64,000 nt of DNA, from NCBI GenBank assembly GCA_948567375.1, contig OX419756.1, forward strand, positions 30,544,552 to 30,608,551, in the 5' to 3' direction. The DNA is from Lunularia cruciata. Lineage: Eukaryota > Streptophyta > Marchantiopsida > Lunulariales > Lunulariaceae. A program made the translations under genes and the position numbers. Positions within the stretch are counted from its first letter, which is position 1. Every line of letters begins with the position of its first letter. Below the pieces are notes generated by a model, which saw only the letters and a program-made list of their open reading frames with translations, was not told where the DNA came from and did not search any database. This document shows positions 34,400 through 45,309 of the stretch, in pieces.

Positions 34400-35990
34400 T
34401 TCAAAGGTGCCAAACAACCTAATTGGAAATTCTTACCTTAGTGTGTACTTGAATTTGTTGTTGAATCAAATTGAACCTTATGACATTCAAGCCAAGATAG
34501 TCCTAGAATAACAGCATAATGTAGAGGTATCAATACAAACCTCATACACTTCAAATACTCCTTCACAATCTTAAGGTAACAAGATGCGAGGTACAAAATG
34601 CAGAACTCTTTCTACCATCCGCCATCATCAATCTACTTCCAATTATTGGCTTGATAGGAATACTCAATTCTTTTGCTAATTGCATAGACATGCAATTCTT
34701 TGAACTTCCAAAATCAACCAAAATCCTACAACTAGAATTAGATATCATACCTTGCAAGTGAAGCAAAATCGCATAGGTCTTGCCTTCAATCCTCTTGCAA
34801 CTAATCAAGTTCCTAATAAGTGACTCAAAATCTCCTACTAGGGTTCCTTGTTTCCTTGACCATTCCACTCCACAATTTCCATTTGGGTGACTTGTCAAGG
34901 TTGCTCATTCTTGAGTGGACACTCTACAATGCAGTGTCTAATTTGGCGACAATAAAAACATCTACCATTTTGTCGTAATCTTTCATGATCTATTGTGTCA
35001 AGTGGTCTTTGTTGGATGGTGTTGATCTCTATTGGTATTGGCTCCTCCACCCGCATGTATTGTGTGGGTGGATTTAGGGAAGGCCAAGGTCAAGACCAAG
35101 TTGTTGCAACCAAGGAATCAAAGCGCTCAGCCAATTGCATGGCTTCCTCCAAGTTTTTGGGCTCACACATAGTCTCTTCTAGTTTGGTGCGGGACTTCAA
35201 GCCTCTCACAAAGTGATCTAGAGCTTCTCTATCTAGTGTATTTGGAATTTTGCATAATGGTGGTTTGGAATTGAGTGATATAGCTTCTTACCAAGCCCAA
35301 TCTGCTTCAATTTTTCCAACTTATCTTATGTGGCCCATGGTGTTTATAGCTTAGAACCGCCTAATTATTGCACTCTTGAATTCTTCTCATGTTAAGATTG
35401 GCATGAAAAATTGCCACTCAGCTTGTTTCACTTTGAATTGCCACCATAATTTAGCCACTCCATCCAATTGGCTTGAGGCCAATAGAATTTATCTCTATTC
35501 ATCTTGAAGGTTTGTTGCTTCAAAGTAACATTCACAATCAAACACAAAAATTTTCACTACACTCGGAAGGTTCTTGCCTTCAAATACCTTAGGCTTTTGA
35601 AATTAGGTTTGCTCTTCTCCTTCTTGAATTGGTGCTCTCTCTACCTACTCTTGTCTATGACGGTCTCATTTGTCCAACAAAGGAGTAAGGTGCTCAATTT
35701 GTTGCTACATAGCAAGGAAAACTTTAAGCATTGCTGCTATGGCTTCTACTCTATCATGCTATCCCCAATTTATCTAATTTATTAACACATAGATGCAACA
35801 CGTCCATCATTTTCCATAAGTTACAATCGGAAGTACCAAGGGTTTCTCAAATAAGGTGATCACATGTAGAAAATCCTATCCAAAGCGTGAAGTAATGAAT
35901 TGTGTGAAATGATGCTTGGGTAGAACTTGGACACAAAAACCCTAATGGTTTGGTGGAAGTGGATTTCATAGTCCATAAATTCCATCCATC
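34400..35990 (-). pseudogene. gag and protease of nested Gyp2
   Basis: On the minus strand, a CCHC zinc knuckle near 34915-34965 reads CFYCRQIRHCIVEC. The protease at 34563-34898 contains ILVDFGSSKNCMS, the D-x-G-S core of this family. gag proper extends toward 35990 with several stops. The zinc-knuckle His is intact here but lost in the copy at 10679. Confidence 0.7.
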
Positions 35991-36000
35991 TCATTCATAC

Positions 36001-36010
36001 TTTGATACCA
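36001..36010 (-). other. Primer binding site of nested Gyp2
   Basis: The minus strand reads TGGTATCAAA directly inside the 5' LTR, as for the initiator-Met site of the element at 10679. Confidence 0.75.
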
Positions 36011-36011
36011 A

Positions 36012-36432
36012 TGTAAAAGACCAAGACAGAGAAATAGGAGAATGGAAGCTCACATTGGGACACTTGAATGGGGGAAAATCCAAATGCCTAGCATGAGCTT
36101 TAGCTCTTGTGTTTATAGGGAGCATACAAGGCTCTTGAGAAGCTTCTCAAGAAGCTTCCTTGAGCTACTTTCTTGGAGTGCAAGCCAAGTTAACCAAGAA
36201 GCTTCTCAAGAACTTTCTTTCTTGAAGCTGCCTACTTGGAGTGCAAGCTAAGCTAGTTGGAATCTTCTAGAAGCTTCCTTCTAGAAACTACCTACTTGGG
36301 ATGCAAGCTAAGCTAGTGGGAAGCTTCCTAAGAACCTTCTTAGATACTTCTAAAATATTCTAGGCTAATTTGTCCTATTCACTACTTTGTTAGCTTTTAC
36401 TAACTTCATTACTAAACTCCATATTTTTATAA
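36012..36432 (-). repeat. 5' LTR of nested Gyp2 element
   Basis: Aligns along its length with 27878-28301. It includes paired gaagcttc motifs at 36139 and 36151, and more near 36200-36330. Confidence 0.85.
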
Positions 36433-36437
36433 TATTT

Positions 36438-37780
36438 CTCTCAATGCATATAGGAGGAGTTATTGAGGTCATAGATCCAAAGAGTGGAGATAGTGGTACA
36501 ATTTAGCAAGATATTCATGATGATATCTTAGTGATGGACTATCTTTGCATTGGTGTTGTGGGTAGCATAGTTGGTGCCAAAGAGAAAGACCGTATTCTTC
36601 AGTGAGCTAGGCGGTTCAGATTGGAGGGCAGACACCTTATTTGTGTATGGGAGGATGGTAGAGTGTGAGTAGTACCACTTCCATATAAGAGACCATACTT
36701 GAACCGTCATGCTCATAAGGAGCTAAGACAATTTGGAGTAAAGCGTACATATAGCTAACTCCAGAGTCATTATTTGTAGCGCGGTATGTAGACCAATATA
36801 CAATAGTTTGTTACAAGATGTGTGGTCTGTGACCAAGTTAGAGCATCATTCAATGCTCTATGCCACAATTGCACCCATTACCTATCATGGGATTGGGTTA
36901 CAGCTGGAGTTTGGACTTTGATGGACCTTTACCGTTGATTGTGAGTCATCATTGGTATATTTTGGTGATGGTGGAACACTTATCAAGTGGATTAAGTTGG
37001 TGACACTTCTTGACAAGTCCAATGAAGGGACAGCTTACTCATTCCTTGATCGGGTTCTCAATCATTTTGGTGCATCAGTTGAGGTTTTGACTGATCAAGG
37101 TATAGGATTCTTGGGGGAATTTCAAGTTTTGTGTGACAAGGCTTTGATTGATTAGCATACTACCTCTTGAGATCACCTTGAGGTAGATGGCTTAGCAGAG
37201 AGAGTGGTTCAAACAATGAAGAGAGGATTGCAGAAGTATGGTTTGCAAAGATGCCACTTTGGAGATTGGGATCTCGAATTACCTTGGTTGGCCATGGGCT
37301 ATCAGCTCAGCCGGCAAGCCTCCTTAGCATCCTTCTCTCCTTACTTTCTACTCTATGGATAAGATCCAAATTTACCTACAGCCATTCATCAAGATGTTAT
37401 TGTATTGTTGGACTTAGATGATCTAGATGTATAGATTAGTGCATGTTCTCAACGGGCAGAGATCTTATAGAGAGTGATATCAATGGCCTTTGAGAACTTA
37501 GCGATTGCTCAACATGGGGATACCTTACATTATGCTACCATTTGAGGAGGAGGTTATAGATCCTCAATCCGTCAATATCATCTAGGTGATTATGTATATC
37601 TATAGTAGACAACACTAATGGCACTTAATGTTTCTACATGCCACATTATCTTGAGAGTGCACAAGGTTTTTCCATCTAGAGTCCTTGTGTTGGAAGGACG
37701 TGATGGTGTTGTTTGGAAGGATCATGTGCACAATTGTGTGCCATGCCACCTCCCTAACATTGATGGTGCTATGGACACAA
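36438..37780 (+). pseudogene. Integrase, copy B (right of nested insertion)
   Basis: Resumes copy B at the site equivalent to about 3090 of copy A. The zinc-module end CVVCDQ is near 36820. The core segment at 36952-37155 keeps LLDKSNEGTAYSFLDRVLNHFG and LTDQG. Glu of the DDE triad is within GLAERVVQT near 37190. Many stops. Confidence 0.8.
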
Positions 37781-37960
37781 GCTTAGCAGTTGTGCGTATA
37801 GGCTTGCGGTGTATGTTATGTGGCTCTTCTGGTGGAGAAGCTATTATATTAGTGTGTAATAGTTGTTCAAGAGGATGGCATATGGCATGTATGACTCCTC
37901 CCCTCATGGTGGTTCCTTAGGGACAAGTGGTTATATCCTAGATGTACTTGACCGATAACT
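37781..37960 (+). pseudogene. PHD finger, copy B
   Basis: CMLC, then CNSC, then HMAC and PPLMVVP, followed by TAG at 37918-37920, the same position as in copy A. After the TAG, one extra base (gacaagtgg against gacagtgg) shifts the final Cys pair out of frame. The zinc ligands before the stop are all present. Confidence 0.75.
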
Positions 37961-38121
37961 AGTTCATTCTTTATATGGTATAGATTGCAGACAAGCGACT
38001 AACGATGGGGCTCAATAGCACTCGGCCTCCTGATATTTTGCCCACCATAAGGTATACCATATATTTGGAATAAATGGCTATTTGGAGTTAGAGGGACCTA
38101 ACTGCCAGCTAGGGAGGCAAT

Positions 38122-38760
38122 TACGGCACTTTAGAGTCCATGCATGACTTATGTGTGAGTTGTGCTTCTATAGTGTGTGATGTTGACAACAATGTATGTT
38201 GTGTAGCAATGTATATACGCACAATAGCTTACACACCATTTGTAGCGTCACATCTAGATTGCTCAAACACTAGAGTAGTAGTGATAGTAGTTAGAGGTAT
38301 TTTGGCAATTATTCATAGACTACTTTCCAACTGTCAGATTTTTGTTTTGGATATCGACTACATGGTGGGGCCCACCATCAATTGCATCATTTGCATCGGG
38401 TGTGCCATCAGCAAGACCATTGGTGTGAGACCTAGATCAAAATCAGGAGTATACCTTGGGAGTGCAGCTCCAGAGAGCTCATTTCTCTATTGTTGAGCCT
38501 TTGAGTTCCTAGCTAGAGTGGTCAGAAAGTTGACTAGCGTCACTTGGAGTCTCTTAGCTAGAGTGGATGTGATTTGACTATATTCAATACCTAGTTATTG
38601 GCAGATTATAGAATGACACATCAAGTACTAATCTAACTGGGTGTGATTTGAATTGTATAAATGATATGATTATTGTGACACTTTAGAGACCATGCATGAC
38701 TTATGTGTAATTGTGCTTCTATAGTGTGTGATGTTGACAACAATGTATATAAGCACAACA
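38122..38760 (+). repeat. Right-end blocks B1-A2-B2 of copy B
   Basis: B1 38122-38226, GC, A2 38229-38672, B2 38674-38760. B2 lost about 17 bp between two aatgtat repeats. The same order and joints as in copy A, but the outer flank (atgaattgaaag) is unrelated to copy A's flank, so B2 belongs to the element and not to a shared target. Confidence 0.8.
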
Positions 38761-41290
38761 ATGAATTGAAAGAAGAAAATAGTAATCATCATTGGTACTA
38801 ATGTTTCACATAAAATCAAAGAATTTGTAATTAATGAGATGATCTAGATAATATGATAAGATATTCTATTATAAATAAATTTATGTTGGAATAGATTTTT
38901 CTCTCGGATAGGGTACCTTTTTTGGATATGGAAAGGAAAGATTTTAGGGCACTTTAAAGAAGATTGAACACTAAGTACACGTCAAATGAGAAAATCATTA
39001 TCTAGTATTGTAGCTCACGAGTAAAAATGACATATAATTAGTAGAGATTTCCACCCGGAAGTAGTAATTGACAAAGTGTAGAAATAGCCTGTTCCAATTA
39101 TGATCCTAAGATTAAAATAATTTAAAGAATTTTCCTAATGAACCTGACACCGAGAAATTTACACGAATATAGATGATAATTGTTGTTCTTCGTTTTATAT
39201 ATAAAAGAGATGGATGCATTGCATATCGTCTAAATAACTTGATCCACTTAAGTAGTCTATATATGCCAGGGTTCATGTCGACTCCGCAATCCCTATACAA
39301 ATCTCGAGACAAATATATTTAGACTTGAATATATACAATTAACATCTTTTGAGCTTAACATACTTGTCATTCATGTCATTTAATAAAAATGATCAAACTA
39401 GTCAGGATCCAGACTTCGGGACTTCGGGACCTTACTTTCTCATTATTTATACCTTGGGAATAGATCTAATAGTTTTGAAGCGAGATAACATATCCGTAGG
39501 TCTGGTTCAGTTTGCCATATACCGTCCCAAGAGTATTAAAAACGGTTCGCTTCAAGGATAATAACAATAATAAGAAATTAATGGGTCGTGACGGTTGTCG
39601 AGGTGGAGTTATCCTCAAGAGGTCATCGTGTCGCGGCAGACCATAATAAAATTCATACACATTACATGACTTTAAAACAGGAAGAGGTAAACACATGGAG
39701 TCTTGGTCATGATACAAGTTTAAATATTGACTAACATCAGTCAAATAAGAGTTTACACCGCAGAATGCATACAATTCATAGATTCAAGTTATCATCGATT
39801 CAAGTTTCTCTTTATAGTATACACTCATAATTTTTACCCAGCCTAATTTCGAAATCTTTTCAACCGGAAGTGATTGCCTTAAACAAGCTACATTGATGGG
39901 GTCTTGCTATTGCTTGATGTTCAAGAATATAATAATATTAAAGAGTAATTTCCATAATATAGAAAAAAATTATATTTAATATGACAATACATATTACTAT
40001 TCAAGATCCGTGATAGGAGACGATCACGGATCGTGTCCGTGTTCAAGTACCTACCAAGCTTTATGCGCTTGTCTTCTCAGGCAAAAACCTTTTGACTGAA
40101 CAGCGGAGACCTGAATTTCAGAAGATTGGAACAAGTCCCGAGGAAAGATGTGTTTCTCTTAGGCGTAATCTACATTTGCATGTCAATTACTGAAATATTT
40201 TTACGGACCTGCAAAGGATCGTAAGGCCGGAAGTGGGGGTACATTGATGGCTAAGTCGAACTTGCTTGGGCAGTTAAAAGTTAACCGTACGAAGTTCGAC
40301 CACAAATTTTCGATTCTGCCGCAGCATGTTAGGTGATGGGACCAAACAGACAATTTTTTCTATTCTGTTGCATCATGTTAGGGCCCCATCCCCTAACATG
40401 ATGCAACAGAATACTATTAACGACTCGGAGACTTATAACAATCTTGCAGTCACCATCCACTTGGTCGGCAAAGCGCAGAAGAGTGACAACTTGGAGCCGG
40501 TATTAGACGCAAGCAACCAATCAGAAACCGCCCTCACTACTATCCTTCGCGCGTCTTTAATCAGAAATGCAAAAGTAGTTTATCGCAAACGTGGAAGCAG
40601 AAGAAAATTCTGCATGCAAAATCGTCACTGACAATCATCTGAAATAGATGAAGTGGAGATTCAGGACAATTTTGGCCAAGCGTTACCACACAACGATATT
40701 GAGTGGATCTTCCGGGAGAAGGTTGCATGGTTTGGAGATCCGAGGAAGAGCTGCGGGGAGACAAAGGATACCGTAGTAGAAAAGGAAGGATAGAATCGCA
40801 CCGGGAAAGATTCCTCAAAGTGGATGGTCCTCGTCTGTCAGTCATTGAAACTCTTAATCGTCGATATATTTCTAGCTTAACAAGGGTGTTGGAGGGGTGG
40901 TGATGAGAGAGAGAGGAAGAAAATGGAGAGATCGAGGAGAAATTTGGATTTTTTAGAATATATTAGTCTATATATTAGTCTATATGAGTGAATAGTAAAT
41001 TTTATTTTATTTTCAATTCTGGTTCCATTGGTATTTACATTGAAGGATATGGGGAATCTAATAGAAATATATAAAGATATTTAGGTCTTTTAGGATTTAG
41101 AATGAGTGGGAGTTGTTGGGGATTTTTAATCTAATTATTTTATTTTACTAATTTTAGTTTCGTTAGGATTTAATTTGAAAATTATGGAAATATAAATTTT
41201 TTTTATGAGAATTTATAATATTTTAGTGTTTTGAGAATTAACATAATTAACATTGTGAGTAGGTTGTGATTTTGTAAGTATGGAGAGCTC
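38761..41290. other. Intergenic sequence with one perfect hairpin
   Basis: No supported gene. Reading frames such as 39466-39774 (minus) and 40326-40631 (plus) have no recognised domain, and the second runs through a hairpin. 40920-41270 is an A/T-rich stretch. Confidence 0.45.
40361..40413. repeat. Perfect 23-bp inverted repeat (hairpin)
   Basis: Arms 40361-40383 (tattctgttgcatcatgtta plus ggg) and 40391-40413 are exact reverse complements around a 7-nt loop. A partial third copy of the arm (gcagcatgttaggtgatggg) lies just upstream at 40321-40340. Confidence 0.9.
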
Positions 41291-42171
41291 TTGAGAGTAG
41301 AAGTACATGTTATTATCATTATTCCTGTGCTAATTATGACTTCATTTTCCCATGTAAGGTTCTTTAGAAGGGCTCAGGATACACCATACTTGATGTATCA
41401 TTGACTCTTTACTTTGCAAGGGATAAAGACTCATGTGGAAAAGATGCACCAAGACTATAATTAGACTACTTGGGATGTTCACGTGAGATTAGCAACCACA
41501 TCAAGATCATTGACACTTGAGACTATAAATGCTTTGTCTAGCCTTTTGTTGACCACCCAAGGGATACAAATTCAAGTTTTGGAAGTGGTTAGCATCTAAA
41601 ATGTGTTATATTTTGGGGTTATATTTGAGACCGGGCTCTCTTGTCCACACCTATTCCATAAGCTTCCATATGCATTCCTTAATGAGGCTAGATAGGCTTT
41701 TGCTTACCACTTGATTGATTGGTTGATGATCCCATGGATGAGTTAGTGTGGTTCTTAATCCTCTTACTCCCATGATAACATCTTTGCTATATTAGACGAG
41801 TGCATGTAAGACAAAGAGCAGTGGCAGCTAGATCTTGCAAATTCCAAAAAGGGGATTGGGCTACCCTACAAGAGGAGTCTATATGGGCTGCACATCATAG
41901 GAGACAATTTTAAAAACAAGATATTGTGGATTTTACTCAACTATGATGCTGTAAGATATTGGTCAAGAAAAAGTGTATAAGAGAGTAGTGCGAGCATTAC
42001 ATCCTTTGTTTATGGCTAGTCTCATTGATGAGACTATCTCTTCCTTACACTTAATACATCTTGTTGCAAGAGAGAGAGGACCATTAGAGGTCTTAGACTA
42101 TCAACCTAAGCAGTTTTTATGTGTTGATAAACCACTTTTTTCACAAACACTATGCATTAACCCACACCGTT

Positions 42172-42574
42172 TGTAATAATACATAGATAGCAAAAGAGTT
42201 AGTAGAATCAATGACGTATACCAAAAAGGAAATAGAACTAGCATAACTTAAGAATGTTAAGAATATCATAGAAGCATATAGGAAGCTTTAGGGAGAGAAA
42301 CTTTGAGGAATCTTCTAAGGATTGAATAACTCATATGCCAAGTTGATGGTTAGCTTAACTTACACAATAAATAAATGGCTAGCTTAGCTTGCACTTTAAG
42401 AAAGAGGGCTTTGGGAAGGAATAGTCCTTGGAAGCTTCTTGAAAACTGTATACCTAAGTGGTCTATAAATGCCAAAGGCCAAAGCTCATGCTAGGCATTT
42501 AGAACTTCCCTCAATTGATAGTTTCAATGTATCTTTTGATCTTCCATTCTCTTTTTTTTCCTTGATCTTCTATA
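42172..42574 (+). repeat. Solo LTR of Gyp2 family
   Basis: Starts TGTAATAATACATAG and ends cttctata. It aligns along its length with the LTR at 10679 (gcttagcttgcact, tggaagcttcttg, tataaatgcc, ttgatcttc). Flanks CCGTT and CCTTT are a possible decayed 5-bp target duplication. No internal region is present, so it is a recombination product. Confidence 0.7.
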
Positions 42575-43309
42575 CCTTTCCTCAAAAGGTTTGTCAAGGA
42601 TGGTATATAATCATCTTAAAGATTGCTTCTAGCCAAATGATCCCTCTAGTGGTTTTACTAAGCTGCTTCAAGTGTCTATAGCACTAGTGAGAGGGATATT
42701 CCTACATTAGTTAGTCAAGTGTTAGGTGCTGGTCGACTTCTCATGAAGGAGAAGGACATGGGGGCGTTAGATTAATTGCTATTGGAGAGGTCATTTTGCA
42801 TCTTGTTAGCTATAACACTATCCTTTAGCATCATTCTCACTTTCAACTACACCTTTTTCCATATCAGTTTGGAGTTGCTACATTTGGAGGTTGTAAGGTT
42901 ATATCTCTAGGAATTAGAGCAGTCTTAGAGATCCACCCAAAGTCAATTCTTCCATAGGTGGATGTTGAGAATGATTTTCAGCATCTGACATGCATTTTAT
43001 CTTTAGAGGGCTTAGGGAGACTGGTGGATCCTTGGTGAGTCTTGTTCCTTCTTTGTGGTCTTTTTACAATTCTTTGTTTTCCCATTATTACTAGCATAGT
43101 TTCTCATAAACGGGAGTCATTATCTTGGAGTCAATTGGTAGTACACAACAAGTGCATCCTTTAGGGGAGACCTTTATTTGTCTAGGCACACTTTAGAGCA
43201 GTCTATCTATTACTTTGGCCATGTTAAATTGTGTTTTCCCCTCATTTTTCCCAAATGATACATACATTGTGGGTCTAATAGATCCGATTAGGTAGGCCTT
43301 TGACCATTT

Positions 43310-43740
43310 TAATGTTCCAAGGACAAGAGAACTCCCAAGAGAAAACATAGAAGAAGAAACACAAAGCTTCAGACTTAAAACTCCGATGCTCCAAAGGAGC
43401 ACCTTGTCTTTATTATATAGTAAAGAGGATTTCTTCAAAGGAAGCTCCACCCTTGGATCAAATACATGGATTGGTGACTTGTTAGTTAGCTCTACCTTTA
43501 GATTAGTTGCGCATGGGTAACATGTTGGTTTTTGTCCTATTTGATTGGTCAAACAAGCTTTGACTAGAGGAAATCTTTGGGGATCTTTTTGTAGGAATCT
43601 CAAAATTGCATGAGTAAGGTACCATTGGAAAGCTCTAGCCAAGATAAACAAAGGGGGAGGAAGGGCTAGCCTCTTACTCTCCCAAGGACCAAATTGGCAC
43701 ATTTTTGAGGCCTAATTCATCTATTTAGGCCTCTAGTATT
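43310..43740 (-). repeat. Dispersed repeat R2, copy 4
   Basis: From ccaaggacaagagaactcc to about aggcctctagt. It inserts into the LINE remains. Minus strand reads CTATATAATAAAGACAAGG (43405-43423), a TATA/poly(A)-like run. Confidence 0.65.
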
Positions 43741-45100
43741 GCTAGTATAACAACCTACCTTCTTTGCATGGTTCTCCTTTTTATGACCTTATCATATTTG
43801 AGAGCATTTGATAGAAGGATTAAAAGTGTCTTTGGTGATATAATTGGACCGAGGACATTTGAGTGTGTGACAAGGAATTTGGCACATAGTCAAACATCTC
43901 TACCAATCTTATGCGGAGGGGTAGGCTTATTATCTATGAAGGAGATGACACCTATAGCATTTTGGGGTAGTTGGGGCTCTCTTCGCACCTCTACTTTCCT
44001 CTCATTTTGTGGTTGCTAATAGGCCAACCTTGGAGATATATGTGATTGAGGTGGAGCAGGGATCTTTCTTCTCTTGGGGTTATTGTGGCAAACAAGAGAT
44101 CTCATATCTTCAAATGCAGAAGAGGACCTTCCATCCTTTGCTTCTCTACCGTCCTATTGAACCAAAGGCTTGCAGTCTTCCTCGATGGATTGATAGTTTT
44201 AGCATACATGACATTCTCTCTTAGTTGATTCATCCATTCCTTGTGCTACTAGAGCATGTCTTTGCTCTTGCTCTGGCAAGGATGCAAGCTCTTGGATCCT
44301 AGCTCAAATGTGCTTTAGTGCATTCCGACTCATACTCACTACTTTCTCTACAATGATGAGGTTTTGCACTCGGTCCGAGATGATCAGATTACAATAGCAA
44401 ATATTGTGGTTATGGACTCTACATATGATGCGATGTCGAAGGGAGTAATCACCCATCTTCTTGGATGGGTGGCAAGTAGAGCATCAATAGGCAAGGTCTC
44501 CAAGCATAGGGTATGAATAAGATCATCTCTTTGTTCCTCTAGCCTTGGAACTATATAGAGCTATGTATAAGGCATGTGACACATTTGCCATGGATATGCA
44601 AGAGCATATCATTCTAGACGTAGAGAGTATCATTCTCACCTTCATATTTTACAATATATTTAGACAATGTGTATCCATTGCTCTACAAAGATGTGTGCAA
44701 AGATCCATAGAAGATCTATCACATTAGGTGATACTTTTCATATGCTTCAATTGTTTGTACACCATAGGACTTGCCTACTCAAATATCTTAGGTGGTGTAG
44801 AGTCTATTCCTCTTATTGCTAGTAATGGGACTTGGTCCCATTTCAATCACTATGTCTTATGTCTTGTCCTTGTACGACTTGATGGAGTCTTGCCATCCTT
44901 CTTGTTTTCACAAGCAGTTGCCTTCTGCCTCCTATGTACACAAGAAAAAAGGCGACCGAAAAATGGAAAAATGAAGGATGGGAAGACCCCATCAAGCCGT
45001 ACAAGGGAGAGACAAAAAAGGTAACATGGGGCTAAACCCCAATAGAGTCTGTATGAGAAATCTACCCTACCGCACCTAAGATACCCGAGCTATGCAAGTC

Positions 45101-45307
45101 TTACGGTCTACACACAACTGGAACATCCGAAGAAACATCACCTAATATGATTGCTCTCCTATGGATTGCACCAGCCACTGCCCTCTGTAGAGCAAGTGTA
45201 CACAAGTGGGTGTAAAGCGCGGGATCAAAAGCGCTGCTTGTGACTGGCTGATTGGATTGGCTTGATTTTAGATTTGATTTGCCCGAAACGCAAATTTCCC
45301 AATTCAC
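45101..45307 (-). pseudogene. LINE C-terminal fragment, minus strand
   Basis: Encodes LCTLALQRAVAGAIHRRA on the minus strand, the same C-terminal signature seen on the plus strand at 44640-44725 but better preserved. It is probably a separate short LINE copy, 5'-truncated as LINEs often are. Confidence 0.45.
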
Positions 45308-45309
45308 AT

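Larger units (their letters stand above)
27878..36432 (-). mobile_element. Gyp2 element nested in copy B, minus strand
   Basis: LTRs 27878-28301 and 36012-36432 flank a minus-strand gag-pol with PBS at 36001-36010. Flanking 5-mers TATCT (27873-27877) and TATTT (36433-36437) fit a target duplication with one C to T change. Removing it rejoins copy B at the site equivalent to about 3085 of copy A. It is enlarged by a 3.1-kb insertion at 30154-33292. Confidence 0.85.
20842..38760 (+). mobile_element. Methyltransferase/PHD gypsy-type element, copy B, split by nested insertions
   Basis: A full-length copy: block A1 (20842-21287), leader, gag, protease, methyltransferase, RT-RNase H up to 27872, a nested Gyp2 element (27878-36432), then integrase, PHD finger, 3' noncoding segment and blocks B1-A2-B2 ending at 38760. 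Without nested material it is about 9.4 kb. Decay exceeds copy A, mainly C to T and G to A. No target duplication is apparent: the left flank ends gaaagg, the right starts atgaat. It shows what copy A lacks at its 5' side. Confidence 0.8.
41300..45080 (+). pseudogene. Decayed non-LTR (LINE) reverse transcriptase
   Basis: Plus-strand fragments in order. Near 42860-42980, FGVATFGGCKVISLGIRAVL then EIHPKSILPxVDVENDF resembles the plant/algal LINE motif QFGVATPGGCEAVVHGIR with VDVxNAFN. Near 43768-44000, FDRRIKSVFGDIIGP then LPILCGGVGLLSM resembles the family's LPxxxGGLGLxS. Near 44640-44725, CVSIALQRCVQRSI resembles the family's C-terminal ALQRAxAxAI. Many stops. Interrupted by a Gyp2 solo LTR and an R2 repeat. 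Confidence 0.55.

Noticed and set aside
34073-34422. Plus-strand Ala/Cys/Ser-rich repeat protein
   Set aside because: Antisense reading of the 60-bp tandem repeats that belong to the minus-strand Gyp2 frame.
20837-38766. A target duplication based on gaaag near both ends of copy B
   Set aside because: The right-hand gaaag lies seven bases away from the element end, so it is not a flush duplication.
40326-40631. 101-residue plus-strand frame
   Set aside because: It runs through a perfect hairpin and shows no domain or compositional support.
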